Source: Cupriavidus oxalaticus (GTDB taxonomy: Bacteria > Pseudomonadota > Gammaproteobacteria > Burkholderiales > Burkholderiaceae). From it: a stretch of DNA of 64,000 nucleotides. The notes beneath the pieces were generated by a model, which did no database searches, was not told where the DNA came from, and worked only from the letters and a program-made list of their open reading frames with translations. Positions 8,992 to 18,559 of this stretch are shown piece by piece; within the stretch, counting starts at the first letter, position 1, and the number at the start of each line of letters is the position of its first letter. The translations under genes and the position numbers were made by a program. The stretch is taken from NCBI RefSeq assembly GCF_004768545.1, contig NZ_CP038635.1, positions 744,001-808,000 on the forward strand, written 5' to 3'.

Positions 8992-9633
8992 TCAGCTCGG
9001 CAGCTTCCAGCCGTAGCGCACCGACACCAGCCGCATCGCGATGATCGCCAGCGCGCCGGTCATCAGCGCCGCCTCCTGCTGCACTTCCATCCAGGTCAGG
9101 CCGATGTAGATCCAGCAGCCGACGAAGGAGCAGGTCGCATAGGGCGAGCGGTCGCGCAGGATCATCGGCACTTCATTGCACAGCACGTCGCGCACCACGC
9201 CGCCGAACACCGACGAGATGATGCCCATCATTACCGCCACGGTCGGCGTCATCTGCCCCACCAGCGCCAGCGAGGTGCCGGTGACCGAGAACAGCCCCAG
9301 CCCGATCGCGTCGGCGACGATCAAGGCCCGGTCCGACGCCACGCGGCTGACCACGCGCAGCACGAATGACGCGCCAAACGACATCGCGAAGATCAGCAGC
9401 ACATAGCCTTCATGCTCGACCCAGTAGAACGGGCGCCGGTCCAGCAGCACGTCGCGCAGCGTGCCGCCGCCAAAGGCCGTGGCGAACGCCACCACGAAGG
9501 TGCCGACCACGTCGAGCCGCTGCTTGCGCGCGTCGACCACGCCCGATACCGCGAAGGCGAGTACGCCGATGACCTCCATGATATGGAGGATCAGGGGCAG
9601 CCGCCCCATCAGCAATTCGAGCGGGAGATGCAT
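8992..9633 (-). CDS. TRIC-type (YadS/UPF0126) membrane cation channel family protein
   Basis: A 213-residue integral membrane protein with about seven hydrophobic helices and the duplicated glycine-rich pattern of the UPF0126/TRIC family: FATAFGGGTLRDVLLDRRPFYW in the first half (bounded by Phe and Trp) and ISSVFGGVVRDVLCNEVP in the second. Prokaryotic members form trimeric cation channels related to the TRIC channels of animal cells; the physiological role in bacteria is unsettled. It lies 26 bases after the Smr gene on the same strand and is probably co-transcribed with it. It is convergent with glnB, with the IS between them. Confidence 0.88.
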   Translation of the reverse strand: MHLPLELLMGRLPLILHIMEVIGVLAFAVSGVVDARKQRLDVVGTFVVAFATAFGGGTLRDVLLDRRPFYWVEHEGYVLLIFAMSFGASFVLRVVSRVASDRALIVADAIGLGLFSVTGTSLALVGQMTPTVAVMMGIISSVFGGVVRDVLCNEVPMILRDRSPYATCSFVGCWIYIGLTWMEVQQEAALMTGALAIIAMRLVSVRYGWKLPS

Positions 9634-9659
9634 CCGTGGCGCTGGTCAGGCCCGGCGCA

Positions 9660-10334
9660 TCAGGGCTTCGGCTGGCGCAGCAGCACCATCAGCGCGCCGG
9701 CGCCACCTTCGGCCTCGCGCGCCTGCACGAAGGCGAGCACTTCCTCCTTCTGCACCAGCCAGCTGCGCACCTTGCCCTTGAGCACCGGCAGCTTGTCGGG
9801 CGAGCCCAGGCCCTTGCCGTGGATCACGCGCACGCAGCGCACGCCGTTGCGCACCGAGCGGCGCAGGAATTCGGCCAGCGCTTCGCGCGCCTCGTCGCTG
9901 CGCAGGCCGTGCAGGTCGACCTTGTCCTGCGGCACCCATTCGCCGCGGCGCAGCTTGCGAATCACGTCCATGCCGATGCCAGGCCGGCGGAACGACAGCG
10001 TCTCGTCGGTCTCCAGCAGGCTTTCGACATCGAACTCGTCGGACAGCGAGGCCTGCAGCACCGCCTGGTCGTTGCGCTGCGATTGCACCGGTACCGGCGC
10101 GGGTTTGCTGACGGGGTGGTGGGCGCGGTTGCGGTCGCGCAATTGGCTGACCTGGCCCACGCTGGCGCGAAACACGTCGGCTTCCTCGCGGGCGCGCTGC
10201 GCCGCCTGCTCGGCGGCCAGGCGCTCGGCTTCGCGCCGCTCGGCATCGGCCTTGAGGTTGTCGCGCAGGCTGGACAGGTCGTTCAGGCCGAAGCGCTGGG
10301 TCGGTCGGTCGGGTTTGCGGGCGCCTTGCGTCAT
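9660..10334 (-). CDS. Smr-domain protein
   Basis: A 224-residue protein with a C-terminal Smr (small MutS-related) domain: the motifs DLHGL (about residue 139) and HGKGLGS (about residue 172) mark the putative nuclease or RNA-binding core. The N-terminal half is charged and Ala/Arg/Glu-rich (RREAERLAAEQAAQRAREEA), predicted helical. Stand-alone Smr proteins of the YdaL/SmrB type cut DNA or RNA, and E. coli SmrB cleaves mRNA at collided ribosomes; which activity applies here is inference. It is probably the first gene of a two-gene unit with the TRIC-family gene. Confidence 0.88.
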   Translation of the reverse strand: MTQGARKPDRPTQRFGLNDLSSLRDNLKADAERREAERLAAEQAAQRAREEADVFRASVGQVSQLRDRNRAHHPVSKPAPVPVQSQRNDQAVLQASLSDEFDVESLLETDETLSFRRPGIGMDVIRKLRRGEWVPQDKVDLHGLRSDEAREALAEFLRRSVRNGVRCVRVIHGKGLGSPDKLPVLKGKVRSWLVQKEEVLAFVQAREAEGGAGALMVLLRQPKP

Positions 10335-10407
10335 GAAAAATCTCCGGGTACTCGCCGGGATTATATCGACTGGGGCAGGGCAGCCACGGAGGCTGCGGGG
10401 AAGGGGT

Positions 10408-10430
10408 GAACCGGCCGCGGTGGCCGGTTC
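10408..10430 (-). other. Hairpin after trxB
   Basis: A 9-bp perfect stem (GAACCGGCC/GGCCGGTTC) with a 5-base loop lies 13 bases beyond the trxB stop. There is no T run, so termination by itself is uncertain. Confidence 0.4.
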
Positions 10431-10442
10431 GGAGAGGCGGGA

Positions 10443-11465
<1,023 letters not shown>

Positions 11466-11552
11466 TTATAAGAGGAGCCGCATTTGCCCACTGTTGCAAA
11501 TTCCAATGGGTGCGATAGCCGCCGCCCACGTTAAAATGGCCGCCACGATGCC

Positions 11553-11588
11553 CGTCAGTCACCTCGTCAGTCACCTCGTCAGTCCGCT
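11553..11588 (+). repeat. 12-bp tandem repeat, three units, upstream of ftsK
   Basis: CGTCAGTCACCT occurs twice in a row (11553, 11565), followed by a third unit changed at two positions (CGTCAGTCCGCT, 11577). It lies in the trxB-ftsK intergenic region, 63 bases before the ftsK start. Confidence 0.7.
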
Positions 11589-11650
11589 GACTCAGGCCGA
11601 CGGCGGCGCCAAACGCATCCGGAATCACCCTAAAAGAGTCCTATCCAGGC

Positions 11651-13987
11651 ATGGCCCGAGCTACCACGACCACCCGCACCGATCCATCGGCCTTGCCATC
11701 CCGCATCGGCAAACTGCTGGGCGAGGTACGCTGGTTCCTGCTGCTGGCCGTCACGCTGGGTTTCCTGTGCGTGCTGGCCAGCTACAGCAAGACCGACCCC
11801 GGCTGGTCGCATGCGAACCAGGTCGCCGATATCCATAACCTGGGCGGCCGTGTCGGGGCCTGGGTGGCCGACGTGCTGTTCTTTATCTTCGGCTTCTCGG
11901 CTTACTGGTGGGCGGTGCTGCTGGTGCGGCGCTGCTGGCGCGGCTGGCGCACGCTGACGGCCGAGCTGCCCGAGCGCGCGGACGACCGCCAGCATCGCCA
12001 GGGCGTGACGGTGAGCTGGATCGGCTTCGTGCTGACGCTGCTGTCCAGCATGGGGCTGGAGGCGATCCGCATGTACCCGCTGCGCGCCGCGCTGCCGCGC
12101 GCGCCGGGCGGGGTGCTGGGCGACACGCTGGGCGGCTGGATGCAGGTGGCGCTGGGCTTCACCGGGGCGACGCTGCTGCTGCTGCTGCTGTTCGCGATCG
12201 GGCTGTCGCTGTTCTTCCACTTCTCGTGGCTGTCGGTGGCCGAGCATATCGGCGGTTTCGTCGAGACCATGTTCCTGGGCTTCAAGGCACGCCGCGAGAG
12301 CAAGCAGGACCGCATCATCGGCGAGGCCGCCAAGGTCGAGCGCAAGGAAACCGTCGAGGTGCAGCGCGTGCGCATCGAAGAGGCACCGCCGGTGCAGATC
12401 GTGCGTCCGCAGGCCGTGCCCAAGCATGAGCGCGTGGAACGCGAGAAGCAGCAGCCGCTGTTTGCCGATATCCAGGACTCGGACCTGCCGCCGCTGTCGC
12501 TGCTCGACCCGATCCCGCCGCACCAGGAAACGGTCAGCGCCGAGACGCTGGAATTCACCTCGCGCCTGATCGAGAAGAAGCTCAAGGACTTTGGCGTGGA
12601 GGTCAAGGTGGTGGCGGCCTACCCGGGGCCAGTCATCACGCGCTACGAGATCGAGCCGGCCACCGGCGTCAAGGGCAGCCAGGTGGTCAACCTGGCGCGC
12701 GACCTGGCGCGTTCGCTGTCGCTGGTGTCGATCCGCGTGGTCGAGACCATCCCCGGCAAGAACTACATGGGCCTGGAGCTGCCGAATCCGAAGCGCCAGA
12801 CCGTGCGCCTGTCGGAGATCCTGGGCTCGCAGGTCTACAACGAGAGCGCTTCCAGCCTGACCATGGCGCTGGGCAAGGACATCGCCGGCAAGCCGATGGT
12901 GGCCGACCTGGCCAAGATGCCGCACTGCATGGTCGCGGGCACCACGGGCTCGGGCAAGTCGGTGGGCATCAACGCGATGATCCTGTCGCTGCTGTACAAG
13001 GCCAAGCCTGAGAGCGTGAGGCTGATCCTGATCGACCCCAAGATGCTCGAAATGAGCGTCTACGAAGGCATTCCGCACCTGCTGTGCCCGGTGGTGACGG
13101 ATATGCGCCAGGCCGGCAACGCGCTGAACTGGGCCGTCGGCGAGATGGAGCGGCGCTACAAGCTGATGAGCAAGCTGGGCGTGCGCAACCTGGCGGGCTA
13201 CAACAAGAAGATCGACGAGGCCGCGGCCAGGGAAGAGAAGATCCCGAATCCGTTCAGCCTGACCCCGGACGCGCCGGAGCCGCTGGACAAGCTGCCCACC
13301 ATCGTCATCGTCATCGACGAGCTGGCCGACCTGATGATGGTGGTCGGCAAGAAGGTGGAAGAGCTGATCGCCCGCATCGCGCAGAAGGCGCGCGCCGCCG
13401 GCCTGCACCTGGTGCTGGCCACGCAGCGCCCGTCGGTGGATGTGATCACCGGCCTGATCAAGGCCAACGTGCCGACCCGCATTGCCTTCCAGGTCAGCAG
13501 CAAGATCGATTCGCGCACCATCCTCGACCAGCAGGGCGCCGAGACGCTGCTGGGCATGGGCGACATGCTGTACCTGGCGCCGGGCACCGGCTTGCCGGTG
13601 CGCGTGCATGGCGCCTTTGTCTCGGACGATGAAGTCCACCGCGTGGTGGAGAAGCTGAAGGAAGGCGGGGAAGCCAACTACATCGAGGGCATCCTCGAAG
13701 GCGGCCTGACGGACGATGGTGGCGGCGATGGCTTTGGCGGCGGCGCCGGTATCGGCGGTGGCGGTGGCGAGGCGGATCCGCTGTATGACCAGGCCGTGGA
13801 AGTGGTGCTGAAGAACCGCCGCGCGTCGATCTCGCTGGTGCAGCGCCACCTGCGCATCGGCTACAACCGCGCCGCGCGGCTGCTGGAGGATATGGAGAAG
13901 GCGGGGCTGGTTTCGGCCATGTCGGGCAATGGCAATCGCGACATCCTGGTGCAGGGCGGTGGCGCGGCTGCGCGGGATGATGAGTGA
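11651..13987 (+). CDS. ftsK: DNA translocase FtsK
   Basis: The 778-residue protein pumps chromosome DNA at the division septum and helps resolve dimers with XerCD. Order: four transmembrane helices in the first 190 residues, a short linker, then the RecA-like motor with Walker A GTTGSGKS (residues 430-437) and Walker B region [11 protein letters not shown], and a C-terminal gamma winged helix ([17 protein letters not shown] to the end) that reads KOPS sites. A glycine-rich hinge ([19 protein letters not shown]) separates motor and gamma domain. The linker is short compared with the 1329-residue E. coli protein, as in the shorter beta-proteobacterial FtsK type. Confidence 0.95.
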   Translation: MARATTTTRTDPSALPSRIGKLLGEVRWFLLLAVTLGFLCVLASYSKTDPGWSHANQVADIHNLGGRVGAWVADVLFFIFGFSAYWWAVLLVRRCWRGWRTLTAELPERADDRQHRQGVTVSWIGFVLTLLSSMGLEAIRMYPLRAALPRAPGGVLGDTLGGWMQVALGFTGATLLLLLLFAIGLSLFFHFSWLSVAEHIGGFVETMFLGFKARRESKQDRIIGEAAKVERKETVEVQRVRIEEAPPVQIVRPQAVPKHERVEREKQQPLFADIQDSDLPPLSLLDPIPPHQETVSAETLEFTSRLIEKKLKDFGVEVKVVAAYPGPVITRYEIEPATGVKGSQVVNLARDLARSLSLVSIRVVETIPGKNYMGLELPNPKRQTVRLSEILGSQVYNESASSLTMALGKDIAGKPMVADLAKMPHCMVAGTTGSGKSVGINAMILSLLYKAKPESVRLILIDPKMLEMSVYEGIPHLLCPVVTDMRQAGNALNWAVGEMERRYKLMSKLGVRNLAGYNKKIDEAAAREEKIPNPFSLTPDAPEPLDKLPTIVIVIDELADLMMVVGKKVEELIARIAQKARAAGLHLVLATQRPSVDVITGLIKANVPTRIAFQVSSKIDSRTILDQQGAETLLGMGDMLYLAPGTGLPVRVHGAFVSDDEVHRVVEKLKEGGEANYIEGILEGGLTDDGGGDGFGGGAGIGGGGGEADPLYDQAVEVVLKNRRASISLVQRHLRIGYNRAARLLEDMEKAGLVSAMSGNGNRDILVQGGGAAARDDE

Positions 13988-14038
13988 CTAGCGGAGGCGG
14001 GCATTCAGGCTGGCCGTGGATTGCGCAGCCTGAGCGTG

Positions 14039-14569
14039 CTAGCGGCGCTTAAGCAGTAGGTCGAGCTTCGCGTTGACGTTGTCGACCTTGGCGTTGACGT
14101 TGTCGACCTTGGCGTTGACGTTGTCGACTTTCGCGTTGACGTTGTCGACCTTCGCGTTGACGTTCCCTAGCTTGGCGTTGACGTTCTCTAACTTCTCGTT
14201 GAATTCTTCAAAGCCCTTTTCGACCCGCACCTCCAGGCGCTCGATGCGCGAATCAACTGCGTCCAGGCGACCCGTGAGGCGGCGGTCCATTTCGGTGATC
14301 CGAGAGGCGAGCGGACCGGTGGCCTTTTCGATCTTGTCCTGGGTGCTCTCATTCAGCCACGACATCACGGAAAAGACGAACGCTACACCGGCCAGAATGC
14401 CCGTGACTACCATGGCGGGATTAAAGGGCTTGGCAGCGGTCTTTTCCTGCCAGGCGTCGAGTTCAATCCTGACCTGGCGTGTCGCGATCCTCTTCATCTC
14501 GTCGCGGTCGAGACGCCTGGCGTCGTGCCGGAATGGCTGACGCCCGGCAGCAGGTTTGGCGTTGGTCAT
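14039..14569 (-). CDS. Membrane-anchored coiled-coil protein with heptad repeats
   Basis: The 176-residue product (ATG 14569, MTNAKPAAGRQ) has a basic N-terminus, one membrane helix (PAMVVTGILAGVAFVFSV), then a long coiled coil ending in repeated heptads of VDNVNAK. The heptads come from 21-bp DNA repeats. No family is recognised beyond a general likeness to small DUF1640-like or phage-like coiled-coil membrane proteins. It sits on the opposite strand between ftsK and lolA, genes normally adjacent in this order, and its 5' flank is AT-richer than the surroundings, suggesting an inserted gene. The start is uncertain; the frame stays open to 14770. Confidence 0.6.
   Translation of the reverse strand: MTNAKPAAGRQPFRHDARRLDRDEMKRIATRQVRIELDAWQEKTAAKPFNPAMVVTGILAGVAFVFSVMSWLNESTQDKIEKATGPLASRITEMDRRLTGRLDAVDSRIERLEVRVEKGFEEFNEKLENVNAKLGNVNAKVDNVNAKVDNVNAKVDNVNAKVDNVNAKLDLLLKRR
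14070..14195 (-). repeat. 21-bp tandem repeat (six units) encoding heptads
   Basis: Six head-to-tail 21-bp units begin at 14070, 14091, 14112, 14133, 14154 and 14175. The first four share GCGTTGACGTTGTCGAC and differ only near the end; the last two are diverged (TTCCCTAGC, TTCTCTAAC). Being a multiple of three, unit gain or loss would keep the frame and change coiled-coil length by one heptad. Confidence 0.9.
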
Positions 14570-14920
14570 ATTGCTGGCCCAGTGGATTTGGCCGCCTCCC
14601 GGCGAAGCAGCGAGCAAGAGGCGGCGTGGCGAGTGCTCTACGTACATGCACTGCATTGTCTTCCACGCCAAGTAAAGAAGCGTTTCGTCCTGATACGAGA
14701 TTCGCTTTACGGGGTCCTTTACCGCAAATTGAGAGTTTTCGTGCCTGAGCCGGCGCAGTTCGCGCACCATCTGCCGTAATATCCGGTTACCCGCGAAGCA
14801 GGGGCGGCGCGGAATCCTGCACCAGCAGCTGGCTCTAACAAGACACGTTGACCGTGCAGTGGACTGCCTGTCAGACGCCGCACAGGGTCAACGCATTCGA
14901 TAACAACCAGGATCCAAATC

Positions 14921-15556
14921 ATGCGCAACCGCATCCTCGTGTCGGCCTGCGCCGCGCTGGCGATGTTTGCCATCCAGGCGCCGGCCCATGCCGCAGCTAC
15001 CGACCAGCTGCAGAGCTTCGTCACCGGTGTGAAGAGCGCGCGCGGCGAGTTCACGCAGCGCCAGGTCAAGGGGCAGGGCGCCAACGTCAAGGTGACCGGC
15101 AACTCCAGCGGCACCTTCGTGTTTGCGCGCCCGGGCAAGTTCACCTGGCGCTATACCAAGCCCTACGAGCAACTGCTGCAGGCCGATGGCCAGACCCTGT
15201 ACATCTACGACAAGGACCTGAACCAGGTCACCGAGCGCAAGCTTGATGCCGCGCTGGGTTCCAGTCCGGCCGCGATCCTGTTCGGCAGCAACGACCTGGA
15301 GAAGAACTTCGCCATCAAGAACGGCCCGACCCGGGATGGCGTGGAATGGCTGGAACTGACGCCCAAGGCCAAGGACACGCAGTTTGAGCGTATCGGCATT
15401 GGCTTCAAGGGCGGCAACCTCGAAGCGATGGAACTGCGCGACGCCTTCGGCAACACCACCTTGCTGACCTTCACGAACATGCAGAAGAACCCGCCGCTGG
15501 CGGCCGATGCATTCCGGTTCACGGTGCCCAAGGGCGCCGACGTGATGAAGCAATGA
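14921..15556 (+). CDS. lolA: Outer-membrane lipoprotein carrier protein LolA
   Basis: The 211-residue periplasmic chaperone takes lipoproteins released by LolCDE and hands them to LolB at the outer membrane. A signal peptide ([17 protein letters not shown], cleavage after AHA at about residue 24) precedes the LolA fold. Typical motifs are [25 protein letters not shown] and [12 protein letters not shown]. It lies downstream of ftsK as in related genomes, though a coiled-coil gene intervenes. The next ORF overlaps its end as ATGA, so the two are translationally coupled. Confidence 0.95.
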   Translation: MRNRILVSACAALAMFAIQAPAHAAATDQLQSFVTGVKSARGEFTQRQVKGQGANVKVTGNSSGTFVFARPGKFTWRYTKPYEQLLQADGQTLYIYDKDLNQVTERKLDAALGSSPAAILFGSNDLEKNFAIKNGPTRDGVEWLELTPKAKDTQFERIGIGFKGGNLEAMELRDAFGNTTLLTFTNMQKNPPLAADAFRFTVPKGADVMKQ

Positions 15557-16008
15557 GGCCCGCCATGATCGCCAACTCAGCCATGGCCGTTCGCATCGTC
15601 GCTGCCCGCGGACGTTACGGCGCAGTGATCCTGGCGGGTGCCGGCGCGCTGGCGCTGGCGCTGGCGGCTTGCGCCAGCGCCAGCGGCGGCGCCAGCAAGT
15701 TCGATGTCGATTCCTTCCTGCGCGCGCCGGACACGGCGTTGCCCGAAGTGCTCGGCAACGCGGAGTTCCTGAAGTCCACGCGCGTGCCCGCATCGGAATG
15801 CGCGGCCATGCTGCAGTCCGCCAGCACCGGCGTGCTGGAAGACCTGCCGCCCAGCAGCAACGCGCGCGGCCCCGCCTGGCTGCTGCATCCCAAGGGCAAG
15901 CCCGAACAGGTCTGGTTAGTTGTCAGCGAGTCAGGCGGCGAACGGACGTGCCACGGTCCGTTGCCGGCCGACGCGATGAAGAGGCTGGCCAACCGCGCCA
16001 AAGGCTGA
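15553..16008 (+). CDS. Putative lipoprotein coupled to lolA
   Basis: A 151-residue ORF whose start overlaps the lolA stop (ATGA). A hydrophobic N-terminal segment ([19 protein letters not shown]) ends in lipobox LAAC, so the mature protein is probably lipid-anchored; ATG 15565 is an alternative start. The mature part has two further cysteines ([16 protein letters not shown]) that could form a disulfide. No known domain is recognised. Coupling to lolA makes a role in the envelope plausible, but that is inference only. Confidence 0.65.
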   Translation: MRPAMIANSAMAVRIVAARGRYGAVILAGAGALALALAACASASGGASKFDVDSFLRAPDTALPEVLGNAEFLKSTRVPASECAAMLQSASTGVLEDLPPSSNARGPAWLLHPKGKPEQVWLVVSESGGERTCHGPLPADAMKRLANRAKG

Positions 16009-16106
16009 TTGCGCCGGCTTCAGCGCTGATGCGTTGCGATTGGAACGCCGCCAGCGGACATGTGTCGAACCGTCCACATCCAAGCGGAAACAAAAAAGGA
16101 AGCGAC

Positions 16107-16445
16107 ATGCCTGCAATCCGAACCACAGTACATGCCCGTCGACTGCTCTGGCTGGCCGCGGGCGCGGCCTTGCTGGCCGGTTGCGCGACGCAGCCCAACG
16201 AGCCGGCACCAATGCCCGGCCCGCAAGGTGCGTGGGGCACCCCGGCCGGCTGTGCCGCCGACAAGGTTGCCGACGACACGCTGGTGGGCAAGAGCGAGAC
16301 CGAGGCCGTCGGCCTGCTGCAAGGCTGTGCATGGCGGCTGGGCGAACGCGACGGGCAGCAGTTTCCCGGCACGATGGACTACAACCCCCAGCGCCGCACC
16401 CTCGGCATCAAGGCTGGCAAGGTTGCGTGGGTGCGGCGCGGCTGA
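16107..16445 (+). CDS. Small lipoprotein resembling peptidase inhibitor I78
   Basis: A 112-residue protein with a lipoprotein signal (basic start, [12 protein letters not shown] lipobox) and a mature domain resembling the inhibitor I78 family: an N-terminal Cys, LVGKSETEAV, a central WRLGERDG segment, TMDYNPQRRTLGI and a glycine-containing end. Known I78 members inhibit serine proteases such as elastase and subtilisin; activity here is not shown. ATG 16107 follows an AAGGA site with good spacing. It is the third small gene after lolA, about 100 bases downstream of the previous one, possibly separately expressed. Confidence 0.7.
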   Translation: MPAIRTTVHARRLLWLAAGAALLAGCATQPNEPAPMPGPQGAWGTPAGCAADKVADDTLVGKSETEAVGLLQGCAWRLGERDGQQFPGTMDYNPQRRTLGIKAGKVAWVRRG

Positions 16446-16529
16446 AGCGATGTGCAAGCGCGTCCACATGGTGCGTCGGGCGCGCAATTATTGATTGCTC
16501 AACATGCGCCAACATGACAAAAATGTAAT

Positions 16530-16558
16530 TTGACCGGCTGAACAAGAATCAATATTGT
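16530..16558 (+). promoter_or_regulatory. Sigma-70-type promoter of the Fe3+ binding-protein gene
   Basis: TTGACC (16530-16535) and TATTGT (16553-16558) are separated by exactly 17 bases within an AT-rich stretch, 87 bases before the GTG start of the iron-binding protein gene. Confidence 0.55.
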
Positions 16559-16644
16559 TTCTGGCTGTCCGGAATCCAATAACCGGGCAGTCCCGGGTGT
16601 CCCGGATGCTGGCGACTGCCCAACCATGCTGGGGAGCCATCCGC

Positions 16645-17682
16645 GTGAAGACCACTATCCGAACCTTGCTGCCGCGTGTCGCGGCGCTGGCCCTGCTGAC
16701 GCTGCCGCTGGCGGCCGCCGCGCAGGAAAAGGTGCTGAACCTCTATACCGCACGGCACTACCAGACCGACGAGGCGCTGTACGCCAACTTCACCAAGCAG
16801 ACCGGCATCAAGATCAACCGCATCGAAGGCCAGGAAGATCCGCTGCTTGAGCGCATCCGCAATGAGGGCGCCAACAGCCCGGCGGACGTCTTCATCACCG
16901 TCGATATCGGCCGCCTGTGGCGGGCCCAGCAGGCCGGCGTGTTTGCGCCGGTCAAGTCCAAGGTGCTGGAATCGCGCATTCCCGCCAACTACCGCGATCC
17001 GAACGGCGAGTGGTTCGGCTTCTCGGCGCGCGGCCGCGTGATCGCGTACAACAAGACCGCGGTCAAGGCCGGCGACATCGCCACCTACGAGGACCTGGCC
17101 GATCCCAAGTGGAAGGGCAAGGTGTGCACGCGTTCCAGCGGGCACGTCTACAACCTGTCGCTGGTGTCCAGCCTGATCGCGCACGACGGCGAGGCGCGCA
17201 CCGAGCAATGGGCACGCGGCGTGGCAGCCAACCTGGCGCGCGCGCCCAAGGGCGGCGATACCGACCAGCTCAAGGCCGTGGCCGCGGGCGAGTGCGACGT
17301 GGCGATCTCCAACACCTACTACATCGCACGCCTGCTGAAGTCGACCAAGCCGGAAGACAAGGCCGTGGCCGACAAGCTGGGGGTGGTGTGGCCCAACCAG
17401 AAAAGCCAGGGCGTGCATATGAACATCTCCGGCGGCGGCATGCTGAAGCACGCGCCGAACAAGGAGGCCGCGGTCAAGTTCCTGGAATACCTGGCCAGCG
17501 ACGATGCGCAGCGCTACTTTGCCGACGGCAACAATGAATGGCCGGTGGTGCAGGGCGTGAAGGTCAGCAATCCGGCGCTCGATTCGCTCGGCGAGTTCAA
17601 GGCCGACAGCATCAACGTGGCCGAGCTGGGCAAGTACCAGCCGCAGGCGCAGAAGCTGCTGGACCGCGCGGGCTTCAAGTAA
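16645..17682 (+). CDS. Fe3+ ABC transporter periplasmic binding protein (FutA/FbpA type)
   Basis: A 345-residue solute-binding protein of the FbpA/FutA/IdiA class, which captures ferric iron in the periplasm. Start GTG 16645 is preferred: a GGGGAG ribosome site lies 8 bases upstream and the protein then begins with a good signal peptide (VKTTIRTLLPRVAALALL, cleaved after AAA before QEKVLN). Family motifs include LNLYTARHYQTDEALYANF near the mature N-terminus, YNLSLVSSLIAHDG, ISNTYYIARLL with the iron-ligating tyrosine pair, and MNISGGGMLKHAPN. Permease and ATPase genes lie nearby but on other strands, split by a HEAT-like gene. Confidence 0.9.
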   Translation: MKTTIRTLLPRVAALALLTLPLAAAAQEKVLNLYTARHYQTDEALYANFTKQTGIKINRIEGQEDPLLERIRNEGANSPADVFITVDIGRLWRAQQAGVFAPVKSKVLESRIPANYRDPNGEWFGFSARGRVIAYNKTAVKAGDIATYEDLADPKWKGKVCTRSSGHVYNLSLVSSLIAHDGEARTEQWARGVAANLARAPKGGDTDQLKAVAAGECDVAISNTYYIARLLKSTKPEDKAVADKLGVVWPNQKSQGVHMNISGGGMLKHAPNKEAAVKFLEYLASDDAQRYFADGNNEWPVVQGVKVSNPALDSLGEFKADSINVAELGKYQPQAQKLLDRAGFK

Positions 17683-17693
17683 GCCGCGGGTCA

Positions 17694-17725
17694 GGCCGGC
17701 CGTCCCTGCATGAGGGCGGCCGGCC
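17694..17725. terminator. GC-rich hairpin between convergent genes
   Basis: GGCCGGCCG pairs with CGGCCGGCC around a 14-base loop, between the stops of the iron-binding-protein gene and the HEAT-like gene. There is no T run on either strand, so it may be a weak two-way terminator. Confidence 0.4.
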
Positions 17726-17734
17726 GGTTCCGAG

Positions 17735-18409
17735 TTACAGCAGGAACCGCTTGTTGCCCTTCACCCCGGCCGGCTCGACCTTGCGGAACGTCAGCTTGAC
17801 GCTGCTGTCGAGCCGCCGCCCCGCCTGGCGCCGGATCAGCGCGCGGTGCAGCAGGCCCTTGTGGCCGACCGTGCCTTCCGCATAGGGCTGGTTCCCGACC
17901 GTTCCCAGCGCCATTGTGGCCAGCGCCTGGTTGCGCTCCGCCGCACTCTTTTCCAGCAGCTTGTCCAGCGCCATGCGGGCGCGCACCTGCGCGGCGAGCG
18001 CCGTGTCGCCGGGATTGGCGCGGGCACGCTCGGCGTCCCATGGCAACCGCACCTTGCCCGCCAGCCGGCGCAGCGCGGCGCGCAGTTCGGCGCCGTCCAT
18101 GCGCGATTCCTGCACGATCCACACCGCATCATGGCGCACTGCCGCTTCGGCATCCGCCATGCGGCGTATCAGCGCGGGCTGCAGGCTGGGCGAGGTGAAC
18201 TGGCGCCCGCGGCGGATGGCGTTGAGCGCGATACGGCGCACCTGCGGGTTGGCGTGGTCGGCAAGGTCGTCGATGATGCGCGCCGCGGTATCGGCGGATC
18301 CGATCATCTCGGCCAGTTGGCCGGCCAGCGAGATTTCTTCCACGCCGCTCAGCGTGTTGCGGCTGGCCAGCCGGTTCAGCTTGAACAACAGGATGTGGTA
18401 TCGCAGCAT
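17735..18409 (-). CDS. HEAT-like repeat protein of unknown function
   Basis: A 224-residue soluble protein with no signal peptide. The central part has helical repeats typical of HEAT/PBS-lyase-like folds (IIDDLADHANPQVRRIALNAI, given as Ile to Ile, then ALIRRMADAEAAVRHDAVWIV), which usually bind other proteins. The C-terminal third is basic. The family is not recognised. It lies between the iron-binding-protein gene and the permease gene, on the permease strand and downstream of it by about 150 bases, so it may be transcribed with the permease. A role linked to iron uptake would be speculation. Confidence 0.65.
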   Translation of the reverse strand: MLRYHILLFKLNRLASRNTLSGVEEISLAGQLAEMIGSADTAARIIDDLADHANPQVRRIALNAIRRGRQFTSPSLQPALIRRMADAEAAVRHDAVWIVQESRMDGAELRAALRRLAGKVRLPWDAERARANPGDTALAAQVRARMALDKLLEKSAAERNQALATMALGTVGNQPYAEGTVGHKGLLHRALIRRQAGRRLDSSVKLTFRKVEPAGVKGNKRFLL

Positions 18410-18559
18410 ACGCCCCCGTCAGGCATTCCGGCGGCAGGCGCGAAAGGATCCGGCGTGCCGCTGTTCTTGTCCCCGGGCGAGCGCCGGGCCATGAAAGGCT
18501 ATCGGCGCGGCACGGCGGGACTTTAGCGGGCTACTGAGCGAGTGGGCTAGTGGGGCGGC

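Noticed and set aside
11630..13849. 739-codon minus-strand frame
   Set aside because: Antisense shadow of ftsK, rich in His, Arg and Gln.
14525..14779. 84-codon plus-strand frame before lolA
   Set aside because: No ribosome site or family likeness; it overlaps the 5' part of the coiled-coil gene on the other strand.
16541..16560. Possible Fur box before the Fe3+ binding-protein gene
   Set aside because: The AT-rich stretch around CAATATTG does not match the 7-1-7 Fur consensus well; it fits a sigma-70 promoter better.
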